Source of the DNA: Proteiniphilum acetatigenes DSM 18083
GTDB taxonomy: Bacteria > Bacteroidota > Bacteroidia > Bacteroidales > Dysgonomonadaceae
DNA: 64,000 nt
Assembly (NCBI RefSeq): GCF_000380985.1
Contig: NZ_KB905695.1
Coordinates: 62,001-126,000 of the forward strand
Direction: 5' to 3'
The notes beneath the pieces are model-generated. The model made no database searches. It saw nothing but the letters and a program-made list of their open reading frames with translations, and had not been told where the DNA came from. A program made the translations under genes and the position numbers. Positions within the stretch are counted from its first letter, which is position 1. Every line of letters begins with the position of its first letter. This document shows positions 1 through 9,202 of the stretch, in pieces.

Positions 1-231
1 AAAGTAACGCAGATATGTCCCGGTGCCGTGGAAACGGAATTTTCCATTGTACGTTTTCATGGAGATAAGAGCCGTGCCGATAAAGTGTATGAGGGATATG
101 AGTGTTTAGTCGCCGACGATATTGCAGAGTGTATCTGGTTCGCAGTTTCCCGTCCGCCGCATGTGAATATCAACGATATGGTCGTAATGCCTACAGCACA
201 GGCATCGGCTTCTGTTTTTCATAAAATATAA
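1..231 (+). CDS. SDR family NADP-dependent dehydrogenase, YdfG-like (C-terminal part)
   Basis: Only the last 76 codons are present; the gene begins before the window. The frame is open from base 1, so the GTG at 28 is an internal codon and not a start. The fragment has the PGAVETEF stretch that follows the active-site helix, then a segment with HVNIND close to the C-terminus. This pattern resembles E. coli YdfG (3-hydroxy acid / L-allo-threonine dehydrogenase), where PG.V..TEF and HVNIN occur at the same places. The Rossmann fold and the YxxxK catalytic pair lie outside the window. The family assignment is good; the exact substrate is inferred. Confidence 0.8.
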   Translation, partial: KVTQICPGAVETEFSIVRFHGDKSRADKVYEGYECLVADDIAECIWFAVSRPPHVNINDMVVMPTAQASASVFHKI

Positions 232-243
232 TGAAAGCCGAGA

Positions 244-270
244 GAAAAACCAAGCTTGCTTGAGTTTTTC
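244..270 (+). terminator. Hairpin terminator after the SDR gene
   Basis: GAAAAAC (244-250) pairs with GTTTTTC (264-270), and AAGC (252-255) pairs with GCTT (258-261). The stem has a small internal bulge and starts 13 bases after the stop codon. The T-run is part of the 3' arm. It would separate the dehydrogenase from the peptidase gene. Confidence 0.55.
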
Positions 271-328
271 CGAGGCGCATCTTATATTCTACAAATATAA
301 ACTATGACTAATAAAAAACATATCTATC

Positions 329-2761
329 ATGAAACGAATTTGTATCATTTTATTTGTTTTGCTTATGACAACCCGGTTTGTTGAATCGCAGGAAAATATC
401 ACCTATCAGGTGCCACCGGCAGAAATTCTGGAACTGGTAGATATCGAGAGAGCGCCGTCAGTCAATATGGACAGTAAAGGTGAGCAGATGTTATTCTTTT
501 ACCGGAATACGTTCAAAACATTGTCCGACTTGAATCAGCCTGAAGTAAGGTTGGCAGGACTACGTATCAATCCCGATGCCAATATATCGAGTACCATTAC
601 CTATTTTAATAATATCCGCTATAAAAAAACGACTGATAAGGAAATACAGCAAATAGAAGGCTTACCTTCCGAACCACTTATTGCCAATGTCCTTTTTTCG
701 CCTGATGAGACAAAACTTGCTTTTACCAATACGGTGGAAAACGGTGTAGAGTTGTGGATTGCCGACCTGAAAACCTTGCAGGCGAAAAGACTGACGGATG
801 CCGTTGTAAATGCCAATGCCGGATTTCCATACAGTTGGTTCAGTGATGGAACGGGGTTACTGGTAAGGATACTTCCTGAAAACCGGCCTGGATTGATCGA
901 TACCCAAAAAGCTTTGCCGGAAGGACCAATTGTGTCGGTCAGCGACGGACAGATATCACAAAACCGTACTTATCAGGACCTGTTGAAAAATCCGGTAGAT
1001 GAGACTAATTTCGAAACGTTAATGACATCGGAACTCTATAAGATCGGGCTCGACGGATCGAAAACACAATGGAAAGGGGCCGGAATGTATATAGGGCAAT
1101 TATTTTCCCCGGATGGAAAATATCTGTTGCTGACCACACTTTCCCGTCCGTTCTCATATACCGTTCCTTATTATAGCTTTCCCAATGTCGCGGAGATATA
1201 CACGACTGAAGGAGATTTCTTAATGAAATTCAATGAACAGCCGTTACTGGATAACCTTCCGATAGGATTTATGGCTACGCAGGAGGGAAAACGGAACATT
1301 TACTGGCGTGCCGACAAGCCGTCGACCCTCTATTGGGTGGAGGCACTCGATAAAGGTGATCCGGAAGTGAAAGTCGATTTCCGTGATGAGGTATTCGAAC
1401 TCGATGCTCCGTTCACCGGTACACCCCGTTCGTTGGTAAAGACCATTAACCGTTACGCAGGTATTACCTGGGGAAACAATGAATACGCTATTCTTCATGA
1501 CCGCTGGTGGAATACGCGGAATCAGAAGATGTATATTTTTAATCCGTCGGACAACAAACAGGAATCTCGTATCGTTATCGACCGGAACTATCAGAATGTT
1601 TATGAGGATCCCGGTTACCCGCAAACTACAAAAAATGCGCTGGGAACCTATACATTGAAAATGGACGGAAATTCGATTTACTTTTTTGGAGACGGTTTCA
1701 CTGCTGAGGGACAGTTTCCGTTTATCGACGAACTGGATATGAAAACATTGAAAAAGAAACGGATCTATCAGTCTGCCTATACCGATAAAGTGGAAGAGTT
1801 AGTCACGTTTGTCGACAGTAAAAAAGGTACGGTGATCACCCGGATTGAATCGCCGACAGAATATCCCAATTATTATATCCGCAATATCAGGAGCAAACGT
1901 GCAGCGGAGCCGTTGACCGCCTTTGAAAACCCGTTCAAAAGCATTGAAAATGTCTATAAGGAAGTGATCAGCTATAAACGCGACGATGGGGTAGAACTTA
2001 CCGGTACCTTATACCTGCCGGTCGGTTATGACAGGGAGAAAAAGGAAAAACTGCCTATGATCATGTGGGCATATCCTACCGAATACAAAGACCGGAGTAG
2101 CGCGGGACAAACTACTGCCAATCCCAATTCATTCACCTACCTGTCGTATGGAAATCCTATTTACTGGGTAACACGCGGCTATGCGATCCTTGATGACGCA
2201 GCCTTTCCTATCGTGGGAGAAGGAGATGAACAGCCGAACGATACTTTTGTGGAACAACTGGTAGCCAATGCCAAAGCGGCGATAGATGCCGTAGATGCAC
2301 TGGGATATATCGACCGGGAACGGATTGCCGTCGGCGGTCATTCCTATGGTGCATTTATGACGGCGAACCTGCTTACGCATTCCGATCTGTTTGCGGCAGG
2401 TATAGCCCGTAGCGGAGCATACAATCGTTCGCTTACACCGTTCGGCTTTCAGGCGGAAGAGCGGAACTACTGGGTGGCATCCGAAACCTATAATGCCATG
2501 TCGCCTTTTATGCACGCAGATAAGATGAAAACACCAATGTTGCTTACCCATGGGGAAAGTGATAACAATTCCGGTACGCACACCATGCAGACCGAGCGCT
2601 ATTTCCAGGCGTTAAAAAGTTTCGGTGCACCGGTCCGTTTAGTAATCCTGCCGAAGGAGAGCCATGGGTATGCCGCTCGTGAAAACGTACTCCACCTGTT
2701 GTGGGAGCAGGATCAATGGCTGGAAAAATATGTAAAAAACAAAGGTAAGAATGATGAGTGA
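329..2761 (+). CDS. Secreted S9 family serine peptidase, glutamyl-endopeptidase-like (S9D)
   Basis: This 810-residue protein starts with a signal peptide (about residues 1-20, ending near VESQ) and is probably periplasmic or exported. Residues of about 30-560 form the beta-propeller part typical of prolyl oligopeptidase relatives. The C-terminal alpha/beta-hydrolase domain holds the triad: Ser672 in GGHSYGAF, Asp745 in GESDNNS and His779 in KESHGY. The run GIARSGAYNRSLTPFGFQ after the nucleophile is close to the plant chloroplast glutamyl endopeptidase group (MEROPS S9D), so cleavage after Glu is the best guess, by family resemblance only. Length fits the group. It stands alone, behind a terminator, and 123 bases before the next gene. 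A dipeptidyl-peptidase-like specificity cannot be ruled out. Confidence 0.88.
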   Translation: MKRICIILFVLLMTTRFVESQENITYQVPPAEILELVDIERAPSVNMDSKGEQMLFFYRNTFKTLSDLNQPEVRLAGLRINPDANISSTITYFNNIRYKKTTDKEIQQIEGLPSEPLIANVLFSPDETKLAFTNTVENGVELWIADLKTLQAKRLTDAVVNANAGFPYSWFSDGTGLLVRILPENRPGLIDTQKALPEGPIVSVSDGQISQNRTYQDLLKNPVDETNFETLMTSELYKIGLDGSKTQWKGAGMYIGQLFSPDGKYLLLTTLSRPFSYTVPYYSFPNVAEIYTTEGDFLMKFNEQPLLDNLPIGFMATQEGKRNIYWRADKPSTLYWVEALDKGDPEVKVDFRDEVFELDAPFTGTPRSLVKTINRYAGITWGNNEYAILHDRWWNTRNQKMYIFNPSDNKQESRIVIDRNYQNVYEDPGYPQTTKNALGTYTLKMDGNSIYFFGDGFTAEGQFPFIDELDMKTLKKKRIYQSAYTDKVEELVTFVDSKKGTVITRIESPTEYPNYYIRNIRSKRAAEPLTAFENPFKSIENVYKEVISYKRDDGVELTGTLYLPVGYDREKKEKLPMIMWAYPTEYKDRSSAGQTTANPNSFTYLSYGNPIYWVTRGYAILDDAAFPIVGEGDEQPNDTFVEQLVANAKAAIDAVDALGYIDRERIAVGGHSYGAFMTANLLTHSDLFAAGIARSGAYNRSLTPFGFQAEERNYWVASETYNAMSPFMHADKMKTPMLLTHGESDNNSGTHTMQTERYFQALKSFGAPVRLVILPKESHGYAARENVLHLLWEQDQWLEKYVKNKGKNDE

Positions 2762-2884
2762 TGAGAGGGAGACCGGGGAACTTGGAGACTGGGGAGAGAG
2801 GGCGAGTAGGAAGGTAGGAAAAAGGAGAGTGGGAGACGAGGAGATTTGTGGAGTGTAGGAGACTTAGGCGATAAATGATAAAAA

Positions 2885-3460
2885 ATGAGAAGAAAAGATC
2901 GTGAAATGGGGCGCGATTGGGGAGTGCAGGTAATCGACCGTACCCCTTTTGCCGTGCTTTCGGTTACCGACACGAATGGTGATCCTTATGCCATTCCTTT
3001 ATCAGTAGCCAGGGACGGTGAATATCTCTATTTTCATTCGGCAAGGAGTGGAACGAAGGTGGATCTGTTGCAATCACAGCCACTTGTCTGTGTAACATTC
3101 GTGACCGATGTGAACGTGCCGGACCTGTTTTCGGATGAGGAACTGGAAGAGATGCGAACGGATGAGGAGAAAGCCGGAGATATCGGGAGTAAGGTATTTA
3201 CCACCGAATTTGCTTCGGCAATCGTGTATGGTAAGGTTGAACCTGTCACGACCGATGAAGGAAAACGCCGGGCATTGGAGGTAATCTGCCGGAAATATAC
3301 TCCTGATAAAATGGCATTGTTCGATATGGCTGTCACATCAGGAATGAAACTAACCAATATCTACAGAATTGCCATAGAGCGGATTACAGCCAAACGGAAA
3401 AAATATGATTCCGACGGTAAGGAAATGAAATGGGGGAGGGAGGGTGTTATTCCGGGATAA
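2885..3460 (+). CDS. Pyridoxamine 5'-phosphate oxidase family protein, Nim-like
   Basis: A 191-residue cytoplasmic protein of the FMN-binding split-barrel fold. The N-terminal half carries DRTPFAVLSVTDTNGDPYAIPLS and YLYFHSARSGTKVDLL, the usual pattern of Nim/5-nitroimidazole reductase-like members, in which a His in the YFHSA segment is conserved. No signal peptide is seen. The family contains flavin or heme binders and nitroimidazole-resistance proteins. Whether this one reduces nitro drugs cannot be read from sequence. The preceding 123 bases are strikingly purine-rich, without a clear promoter. Its last 14 bases overlap the end of the convergent DUF192 gene. Confidence 0.82.
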   Translation: MRRKDREMGRDWGVQVIDRTPFAVLSVTDTNGDPYAIPLSVARDGEYLYFHSARSGTKVDLLQSQPLVCVTFVTDVNVPDLFSDEELEEMRTDEEKAGDIGSKVFTTEFASAIVYGKVEPVTTDEGKRRALEVICRKYTPDKMALFDMAVTSGMKLTNIYRIAIERITAKRKKYDSDGKEMKWGREGVIPG

Positions 3461-3977
3461 CGAATTCTATCCTGTCTCCGGTACGTATACCGTGCCGATT
3501 GGTGAATCCCGCATTTACCTCCACTACATAGATAGCCGGTTTCGTAGATGCATAGTTCCACTCTTTTAACGGGGTGGTATTGGCGTGAATGGTCACGATC
3601 TCTTTATCCCTATTTACAAAAAGGATATCCAACGGGATGTAAGTGTTTTTCATCCAGAAACTCTGCATTTCTTCCATGCTTTGAATAAACAACATTCCTG
3701 CATTTTCCGGAAGGGTACGCCGGTACATTAATCCGCGTGCTCGTAATTGGTCGTTATCGGCCACTTCAATATCGATCATTGCCAGTGTGTCGCCATTCTG
3801 CTGACTTGTAAAGAACAGTTCTCCCTGCTTACGGAATGGAATGTCTATTGCTTCGGATTGCGTTGATATTTCCGGTTCGTTGCCGGATCGCTGTAAAAAG
3901 TATACTGCCAGACCGACTATTATGATCAATAAAACTATCAAATATACACTTCGGTTGCTTTTTTTCTTTTTTGACAT
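3447..3977 (-). CDS. Membrane-anchored DUF192 protein
   Basis: 176 residues. A basic N-terminus (MSKKKKSNRS) is followed by one transmembrane helix (about residues 11-28). A periplasmic DUF192 domain occupies about residues 50-175, with the family hallmarks RARGLMYR, GMLFI, FWMKNTYIPLDILFV and the closing GDRIEF. The function of DUF192 is not established. It is downstream of the cobalamin genes on the same strand but has its own -7 box at 4073-4080 and a gap of 150 bases after cbiB, so it is probably a separate transcription unit. Its 3' end overlaps the convergent Nim-like gene by 14 bases. Confidence 0.85.
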   Translation of the reverse strand: MSKKKKSNRSVYLIVLLIIIVGLAVYFLQRSGNEPEISTQSEAIDIPFRKQGELFFTSQQNGDTLAMIDIEVADNDQLRARGLMYRRTLPENAGMLFIQSMEEMQSFWMKNTYIPLDILFVNRDKEIVTIHANTTPLKEWNYASTKPAIYVVEVNAGFTNRHGIRTGDRIEFVIPE

Positions 3978-4072
3978 ACTTTTCTTATGGTTTTGTTTTT
4001 AGCCATAACCGTTTTTGCAACGGACTCTACCAGAGATGTTTTTCTCCAGCGGCACGGAGAAATAATGTATGA

Positions 4073-4080
4073 CAAAGGTA
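4073..4080 (-). promoter_or_regulatory. Bacteroidetes -7 box upstream of the DUF192 gene
   Basis: The plus strand reads CAAAGGTA, which is TACCTTTG on the minus strand, an exact match to TAnnTTTG. The same octamer is found before the cobalamin riboswitch (13482-13489) and before btuF (40121-40128). A -33 TTTG is not obvious. Confidence 0.5.
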
Positions 4081-4094
4081 TAAGAAAAATATAA

Positions 4095-4131
4095 AACTAA
4101 ATAGTTTGTAACTAAAAAGTTTGAAACTAAA
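4095..4131. repeat. 15-bp tandem repeat at the end of cbiB
   Basis: Two full copies and part of a third of a 15-base unit AACTAAAwAGTTTGw (4095-4109, 4110-4124, 4125-4131). The last partial copy runs into the cbiB stop codon. A similar AAATAGTTTG string occurs between cobQ and cobC near 7797-7806. Confidence 0.6.
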
Positions 4132-5101
4132 TGGTGAGATAATTCAAAAAGTAGAATAATCCGTAAAGGAACAGAATGATCATCAGCATCATTGTCAAGG
4201 TAACCCGTATATTGATGAAACAGGCACGCCGTACATCGGCGTGTGAGAGATCCCGGTTGTTCTCTCCTATATAGGGTTTCTCTACTAATTTGCCATGATA
4301 CACGTTTGGACCGCCGAATCGGCAGTTGAGAATACCGGCCAGCGCCGATTCCGGATAACCGGAGTTGGGACTTGAGTGGCATCCGGCATACTTGCGGATA
4401 AAGCGTAATCCACGTTTTGAGGGTGGCAATAATACCATTAATAAAGCAGTCAGCCGTGCGGGAATAAAATTGGCTGTATCATCGAGGATGCGGGCGGCGA
4501 ACCATCCGAAATCGCGGTACTTCTCATTTTTATACCCGATCATGGAGTCCATAGTATTTATCATCTTGTATGCCATCATCAACGGAACTCCACCGAGCAC
4601 ATAGAAAAACAGGGGTGCGATCACCCCGTCGCTAAGGTTTTCGGCTAGTGTTTCGAGTGTTGCCGTGCGGATCTGTTTTGCTGTAAGTTGAGATGTGTCA
4701 CGTCCCACAATCCAGCCCAGTTGGTTTCGTGCCGCCGGAATATCCCCTTTCACAACCAGCATTTCTACTTTCATCGCTTCGGAGATCAGGCTCCGGTTGC
4801 TGATCGCGTAAAAAAAGAGAATAGTGTTGATGATGAGCAGGGCGGCAGGGTAGGGAGAAAGTATCCGTTCCAGACTATATAAAAGTGTAAAGACCAATAA
4901 TACCAGTCCCAAGGCGACCAGTACGCCATTTCTCTTTCGATGATTTCCCCGGTTAAATTGCCTGTCGCACCATGCTATCATGCTGCCGAACAGACGGATG
5001 GGGTGCGGCAAACGGTGGGGATCACCAATGAGCGCATCCAGCAATAACCCGCCCAATAGCGGAATAAGAAAATCCTGATATGTAGTAAAAAAATGATACA
5101 A
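4127..5101 (-). CDS. cbiB: Adenosylcobinamide-phosphate synthase CbiB/CobD
   Basis: 324 residues; an integral inner-membrane protein that joins adenosylcobyric acid to aminopropanol phosphate to give adenosylcobinamide phosphate. Family signatures visible are [19 protein letters not shown] near the N-terminus, [11 protein letters not shown] in the middle, [18 protein letters not shown], and [26 protein letters not shown]-like sequence before the C-terminal third. Several hydrophobic segments are seen, the last at the extreme C-terminus. It is the last gene of the cobalamin run, 66 bases after cobD. Length is normal for the family. Confidence 0.95.
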   Translation of the reverse strand: [324 protein letters not shown]

Positions 5102-5167
5102 AGTAATACAATCAATCTGATATAAGTAACTGTTTGAAAATCCTACTCTCTGATTGACACTCGTTCT

Positions 5168-6205
5168 TTATCCTGTATAAAACAGATTCAGTGCTTCAAT
5201 AAGCTGACGGTTCCATGCTTCCTCCTGTACCGAAATACGGAAATATTGCGGAGTTAATCCCCTGAAATTGGATGCGTCACGGATCAACAGACCGAAATTA
5301 TCGATCAGGAAATATTTTAGTTCTGCCGCTGTTCGCTCTTTCATCTTCACCAAAAAGAAATTGGATGGCGAAGCGGTCACTTCGAATTGCGGCAATGCAG
5401 AGATTTCTTGTTGTAACCGTGCTGATTCGGCACAAAGTGAAACGGCATCCGGCAACAGCCTGTCCCGGTTCTCCATGATAAAACTGCCGGCTGCCAATGC
5501 CAATGCGTTTACCGACCAGGGAGGACGCAATGAGCGGATAACATCGATTACCTGCTGACCGGCTATAATGTATCCTAAGCGTAGTCCGGGAATGCCGAAT
5601 GTTTTTGTAAGCGAGTATACGGTAATCAGATTCCTGAATCTGCCCTGGAGCGATTTCACTGATTCGTTTCGCGGGCATAAGTCGTCATAAGCCGCATCCA
5701 CGATGAAAGAGGTATGAGGGTTTTCGCTGCAAAAGCGGGAAATCGCGTCGTTGTTCACAATCGTTCCGTCGGGATTGTTCGGTACGCCAAACCAAACCGT
5801 ATCGGCATTAAAGTGAACGGAGTCTTGCAATGATTCCACCGGCAGGAATGAAATCCTGTGCCGGTAAGCGTGACAGGCATCTTCATATTCCGAAAAAGTA
5901 GGATAAGGGATCACACTTTCCCGGTGTTGAAAGAGGTGTGCGAGCAAATAGAACGCTTCGGCAGAACCGTTTGTTACAAGTATATTATCGGGAGAAACAG
6001 CATGAAAATCTGCCAATTGGGTTGTTAACTTACGACTGCTCGGATCGGGATAATTGCGGATGGTATCCATGCGACTTTTCAGATAATCTGCAATGGTCTC
6101 CGATGCGTTCCGGTAAGGAATATTAGAACTGAAGTCACATCTTATAGCGCCCGGATAGTTGTATATGTCGTTACCATGACCTGTTTGCATTCCTTTAATT
6201 ACCAA
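5168..6205 (-). CDS. cobD: L-threonine-O-3-phosphate decarboxylase CobD (PLP enzyme)
   Basis: 345 residues, fold type I aminotransferase-like. The PLP lysine is Lys201 in YSLTKTFGIPGLRLGY; VPNNPDGTI (141-149) and VDAAYDD are the matching cofactor-binding segments. In the cobalamin pathway this family makes (R)-1-amino-2-propanol phosphate for CbiB, which is encoded next. A histidinol-phosphate aminotransferase is the main alternative, but the neighbourhood makes CobD far more likely. The start is uncertain: the first ATG gives MVIKGMQTGHGND, while Met6 (6190) is nearer to the usual N-terminus of the family. Confidence 0.88.
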   Translation of the reverse strand: MVIKGMQTGHGNDIYNYPGAIRCDFSSNIPYRNASETIADYLKSRMDTIRNYPDPSSRKLTTQLADFHAVSPDNILVTNGSAEAFYLLAHLFQHRESVIPYPTFSEYEDACHAYRHRISFLPVESLQDSVHFNADTVWFGVPNNPDGTIVNNDAISRFCSENPHTSFIVDAAYDDLCPRNESVKSLQGRFRNLITVYSLTKTFGIPGLRLGYIIAGQQVIDVIRSLRPPWSVNALALAAGSFIMENRDRLLPDAVSLCAESARLQQEISALPQFEVTASPSNFFLVKMKERTAAELKYFLIDNFGLLIRDASNFRGLTPQYFRISVQEEAWNRQLIEALNLFYTG

Positions 6206-6230
6206 TTACGAATTACTAATTACCAATTAT
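6197..6230. repeat. AT-rich intergenic repeat between cobQ and cobD
   Basis: Repeats of the form AATTACCAATTA/GAATTACTA lie between cobQ and cobD and overlap the first possible cobD codons. Closely similar strings occur at 8362-8381, 37380-37415 and, in a variant form, at 10307-10340 and 40056-40096. Confidence 0.6.
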
Positions 6231-6291
6231 TGCCGAAAGCATTATCTGTGCGAAGCGCCCTATCCTTTATTGTCCGAAGCACACTATCATA

Positions 6292-7749
6292 TTACCGCAG
6301 ACACCGGTAAATATACTCCATATCCACATTTTCCCGAATGATATCGGCGAGCCGGTTATATCCCTCTTCCTTGCGGGCTTTATAATCTACGGTAGCGGAA
6401 ATAGCGGGATCTATCTGATGTAGAACCTGTTCAATAACCGATGCATTATCGAAAATACCATGGATATAGGTACCCCAGGTATTGTCGTTCAGAAAATAGC
6501 CGTCGGTTTCACCGTTTTCCATACGACAGAGCGGACGAGTGGAAGGTGTATATCCTGCATGTATTTCGTATCCTTCACCTGAAATGTTGCTTTTAATGAA
6601 TGAAAACCGGCATTGTCGCGTTTGTTTACCGTCGGCAAGGGTGGTGACGACCGGAAGAATTCCTAAACCGGGTAGAGATGGGATATCGCCCTCCACGCCA
6701 TCAGGGTCGCGTACCTCTTCACCCATCATCTGGTAACCGCCACAGATACCGTACACCGGTTTTCCGTTGCGGTGATGCACCAGGATGGCTTTATCAAGAC
6801 CCTTTTCCCGCAATGTTTTCAAGTCAGACAGCGTATTTTTTGATCCCGGGATAATGATAATATCGGCCTGCGACAATGTTTCCGCATTGTCCGAATAGAA
6901 AAGATTCACGTCCGGCATCAGTTCCAGCATATTGAAATCGGTAAAGTTCGACAAATGTTTCAACAATATCACTCCGATATTGATTTTTCCGGCTTTAAAA
7001 GCCGTTTTCTTTTTTTCGATAACTACCCCGTCTTCCTGTTCGATGAAAAGTCCCTTACAGTAGGGAATAATACCGACTATCGGTTTTCCTGTCAGCTCTT
7101 CCAGTATCTTTTTACCATCTTCAAACAGAGTAATATCTCCCCTGAATTTATTGATGATGATCCCTTTGATGGCATTGCGTTCGGCTTCGGGAAGCAATTG
7201 AAGGGTCCCGTACACGCTGGCAAACACACCGCCTTTATCGATATCGGCAACCAGAAATGTAGCAGCATTGGTATGAAGTGCCACACGCATGTTCACGATA
7301 TCTTTCTCCCGGAGGTTGATCTCTGAAATACTGCCGGCCCCTTCAATCACTACCGGGTTATAGCGGGCGGTCAGCTTATCGAACGAACGCATCACTTCTG
7401 TAAACAGTGCATCCCGATCGGTCTCATTGAAATACTCCCGTGCCGACTTATTACCAGCCGGCTTGCCGTTGAGTACCACTTGCGAGGTCGAGTTGCCGGT
7501 CGGTTTCAGCAAGACCGGGTTCATCTCTACGGTGCAGTCGATTCCGCATGCTTCCGCTTGTACAGCCTGTGCACGGCCTATTTCGAGATTGTCACCGGTC
7601 GGATAGCTGTTGAGCGACATATTCTGCGCCTTAAACGGGGCAGGGGAGTAGCCATCCTGCAGGAATATACGGCAAAAACCGGTATTGATTACCGATTTTC
7701 CTACATCGGATCCGGTGCCGACAAACATAATGGGCCGAAGTTTCTTCAT
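6292..7749 (-). CDS. cobQ: Cobyric acid synthase CobQ/CbiP
   Basis: 485 residues. The N-terminal ATPase domain starts with MFVGTGSDVGKSV (8-20), the P-loop-like motif of the dethiobiotin-synthase fold, and has the typical KAQNMSLNSYP (40-50). The C-terminal class I glutamine amidotransferase-like domain has the nucleophile Cys336 in YGICGGYQMMG and His430 in GTYIHGIFDN. It amidates side chains b, d, e and g of adenosylcobyrinic a,c-diamide using glutamine. Length is normal. It lies in the minus-strand cobalamin run, 80 bases after cobC. Confidence 0.96.
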   Translation of the reverse strand: MKKLRPIMFVGTGSDVGKSVINTGFCRIFLQDGYSPAPFKAQNMSLNSYPTGDNLEIGRAQAVQAEACGIDCTVEMNPVLLKPTGNSTSQVVLNGKPAGNKSAREYFNETDRDALFTEVMRSFDKLTARYNPVVIEGAGSISEINLREKDIVNMRVALHTNAATFLVADIDKGGVFASVYGTLQLLPEAERNAIKGIIINKFRGDITLFEDGKKILEELTGKPIVGIIPYCKGLFIEQEDGVVIEKKKTAFKAGKINIGVILLKHLSNFTDFNMLELMPDVNLFYSDNAETLSQADIIIIPGSKNTLSDLKTLREKGLDKAILVHHRNGKPVYGICGGYQMMGEEVRDPDGVEGDIPSLPGLGILPVVTTLADGKQTRQCRFSFIKSNISGEGYEIHAGYTPSTRPLCRMENGETDGYFLNDNTWGTYIHGIFDNASVIEQVLHQIDPAISATVDYKARKEEGYNRLADIIRENVDMEYIYRCLR

Positions 7750-7829
7750 TCGTTGATGATATTTTTAGTTGCTTTGTGGTTTGATGATTTATAAGTAAAT
7801 AGTTTGATGTCTCAGGACTTACTATTTTC

Positions 7830-8357
7830 TCACCGTTTCTCTATAATCGTGATCTGTCCGTAGGCAACCGGCTTGTCGAATGCTTTCTTTACCGGCCAGT
7901 TTTTCAGCAATACCCGGAATGCGCGGATAACTCCGGCATGGGTGATAACCAATATATTGCCGTCGGTCTCAGGCAAATCGGCGATAAAATTCTCCACCCT
8001 ATACAGCATCTGCTGGTATGATTCTCCATTCGGGCAGGCTTCGTTCAGATAATCTCCAAACCACTTCTGCCCTGTCTCCGATTCGAAAATCGTATCCCAG
8101 GTCCGGCCTTCCCATTCGCCGAAGTTCAGTTCTTTCAACCGGTCGTCGAGTTGGAATTGATAAGCCAGAAATGAACCGAGTTTTATGCATCGGCTCAGCG
8201 GACTACAGAAAACAGCATCAAACTGTATCTTCGATAATCTCGACCGGACAGATTCCGATTCGGTTTCGAACGAAGCGGCCAATGGTACATCGGTCTGTCC
8301 GTAACAGATCCCTGACGGCATATCCACACGTGTATGTCGGACAAGATAGAGTTTCAT
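7830..8357 (-). CDS. cobC: Alpha-ribazole phosphatase CobC (histidine phosphatase family)
   Basis: 175 residues with the phosphoglycerate-mutase-type motif LVRHTRVD (phospho-acceptor His8) and the second conserved His in VITHAGVIRAF. LNFGEWEGRTW is also typical of CobC. In the pathway it removes phosphate from alpha-ribazole 5'-phosphate (or from adenosylcobalamin 5'-phosphate). As a lone gene it could be called a generic phosphatase; the position between cobS and cobQ supports CobC. Confidence 0.9.
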   Translation of the reverse strand: MKLYLVRHTRVDMPSGICYGQTDVPLAASFETESESVRSRLSKIQFDAVFCSPLSRCIKLGSFLAYQFQLDDRLKELNFGEWEGRTWDTIFESETGQKWFGDYLNEACPNGESYQQMLYRVENFIADLPETDGNILVITHAGVIRAFRVLLKNWPVKKAFDKPVAYGQITIIEKR

Positions 8358-8361
8358 GAGG

Positions 8362-8381
8362 AATTACCAATTACTAATTAC
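8362..8381. repeat. AT-rich intergenic repeat between cobS and cobC
   Basis: A 20-base AATTACCAATTACTAATTAC string just upstream of the cobC start, of the same type as the repeat at 6197-6230. No function is evident. Confidence 0.5.
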
Positions 8382-8438
8382 AGAACTTTCGCTAGTGTAT
8401 AAAGAGAAATGTGTATGTCTGAAATTACAGATATCAAA

Positions 8439-9197
8439 TTATTGATTTATGTGATATATTATAATGCAAATAAGATAGAAAGCGAGTTCCGAAAATTGTT
8501 GTAACGCACCCAATACATCACCGGTAAAGCCGTCTATCTTTTTTTCGGTATATTTTTTCAACAGGATCATAATCATCGCATATAGCGGAATGACAATCGA
8601 TATGATTTGCCAGGGTATGAAAATCAATGGTACAAGACCAAAAGTAAGGGCGAGCAGGAAAGTAGTCATATCTGTTTTTCTGCGGGTGTGCATCGCTTTA
8701 CTATCTCCGGTGCGGGCATAACGGGAACTGTTCACCATGAAGACCGGCAGCACACGGCTCGAAGCATGTGCTGCAATCAGCACCACCATAATATGTGATG
8801 AGTCGATGGAAAGCAACAACATAAATTTCAGCAGAAATAACAGGATAAGGGAAATAACGCCATAAGCGCCGATAGTGCTCTCTTTCATGATGGAAAGAAT
8901 ACGTTCCTTGTCGCGTCCACCTCCAAACCCATCGAAAAAATCAGAGAGACCGTCCTCGTGAATTGCCCCTGTTAGAAGTACCATTGCCGTCATTGCTATC
9001 ACAAGGGCGACCGGCATCGGGAGTATCCATTGGAACAGCAAAAAGACTCCACCTCCAAGCGCACCCACAATAATGCCGACCAATGGAAAATAACGGAATG
9101 CTTTCGTGAGATTTTCTTCCGAATAGTCGATTTTACCTGCCGGAATGCGGCTGTAAAATAGGAGTGCGTGGAAAAAGAGGTTGAGTTGCTGTTTCAT
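8439..9197 (-). CDS. cobS: Adenosylcobinamide-GDP ribazoletransferase CobS
   Basis: 252 residues, polytopic inner-membrane protein. It joins alpha-ribazole (phosphate) to adenosylcobinamide-GDP, the step that completes the nucleotide loop. The conserved acidic motif HEDGLSDFFDGFGGGRDKER (about residues 80-99), thought to bind metal, is intact, as are SRIPAGKID near the start and GFTGDVLGA near the C-terminus. The gene is separated from cobT by 5 bases, so the two are surely co-transcribed. Confidence 0.95.
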   Translation of the reverse strand: MKQQLNLFFHALLFYSRIPAGKIDYSEENLTKAFRYFPLVGIIVGALGGGVFLLFQWILPMPVALVIAMTAMVLLTGAIHEDGLSDFFDGFGGGRDKERILSIMKESTIGAYGVISLILLFLLKFMLLLSIDSSHIMVVLIAAHASSRVLPVFMVNSSRYARTGDSKAMHTRRKTDMTTFLLALTFGLVPLIFIPWQIISIVIPLYAMIMILLKKYTEKKIDGFTGDVLGALQQFSELAFYLICIIIYHINQ

Positions 9198-9202
9198 TTC
9201 CC

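Noticed and set aside
2129-2581. 150-codon minus-strand frame inside the S9 peptidase gene
   Set aside because: It is a shadow of the peptidase frame, has no domain-like sequence and no promoter; the plus-strand protein is a clear family member.
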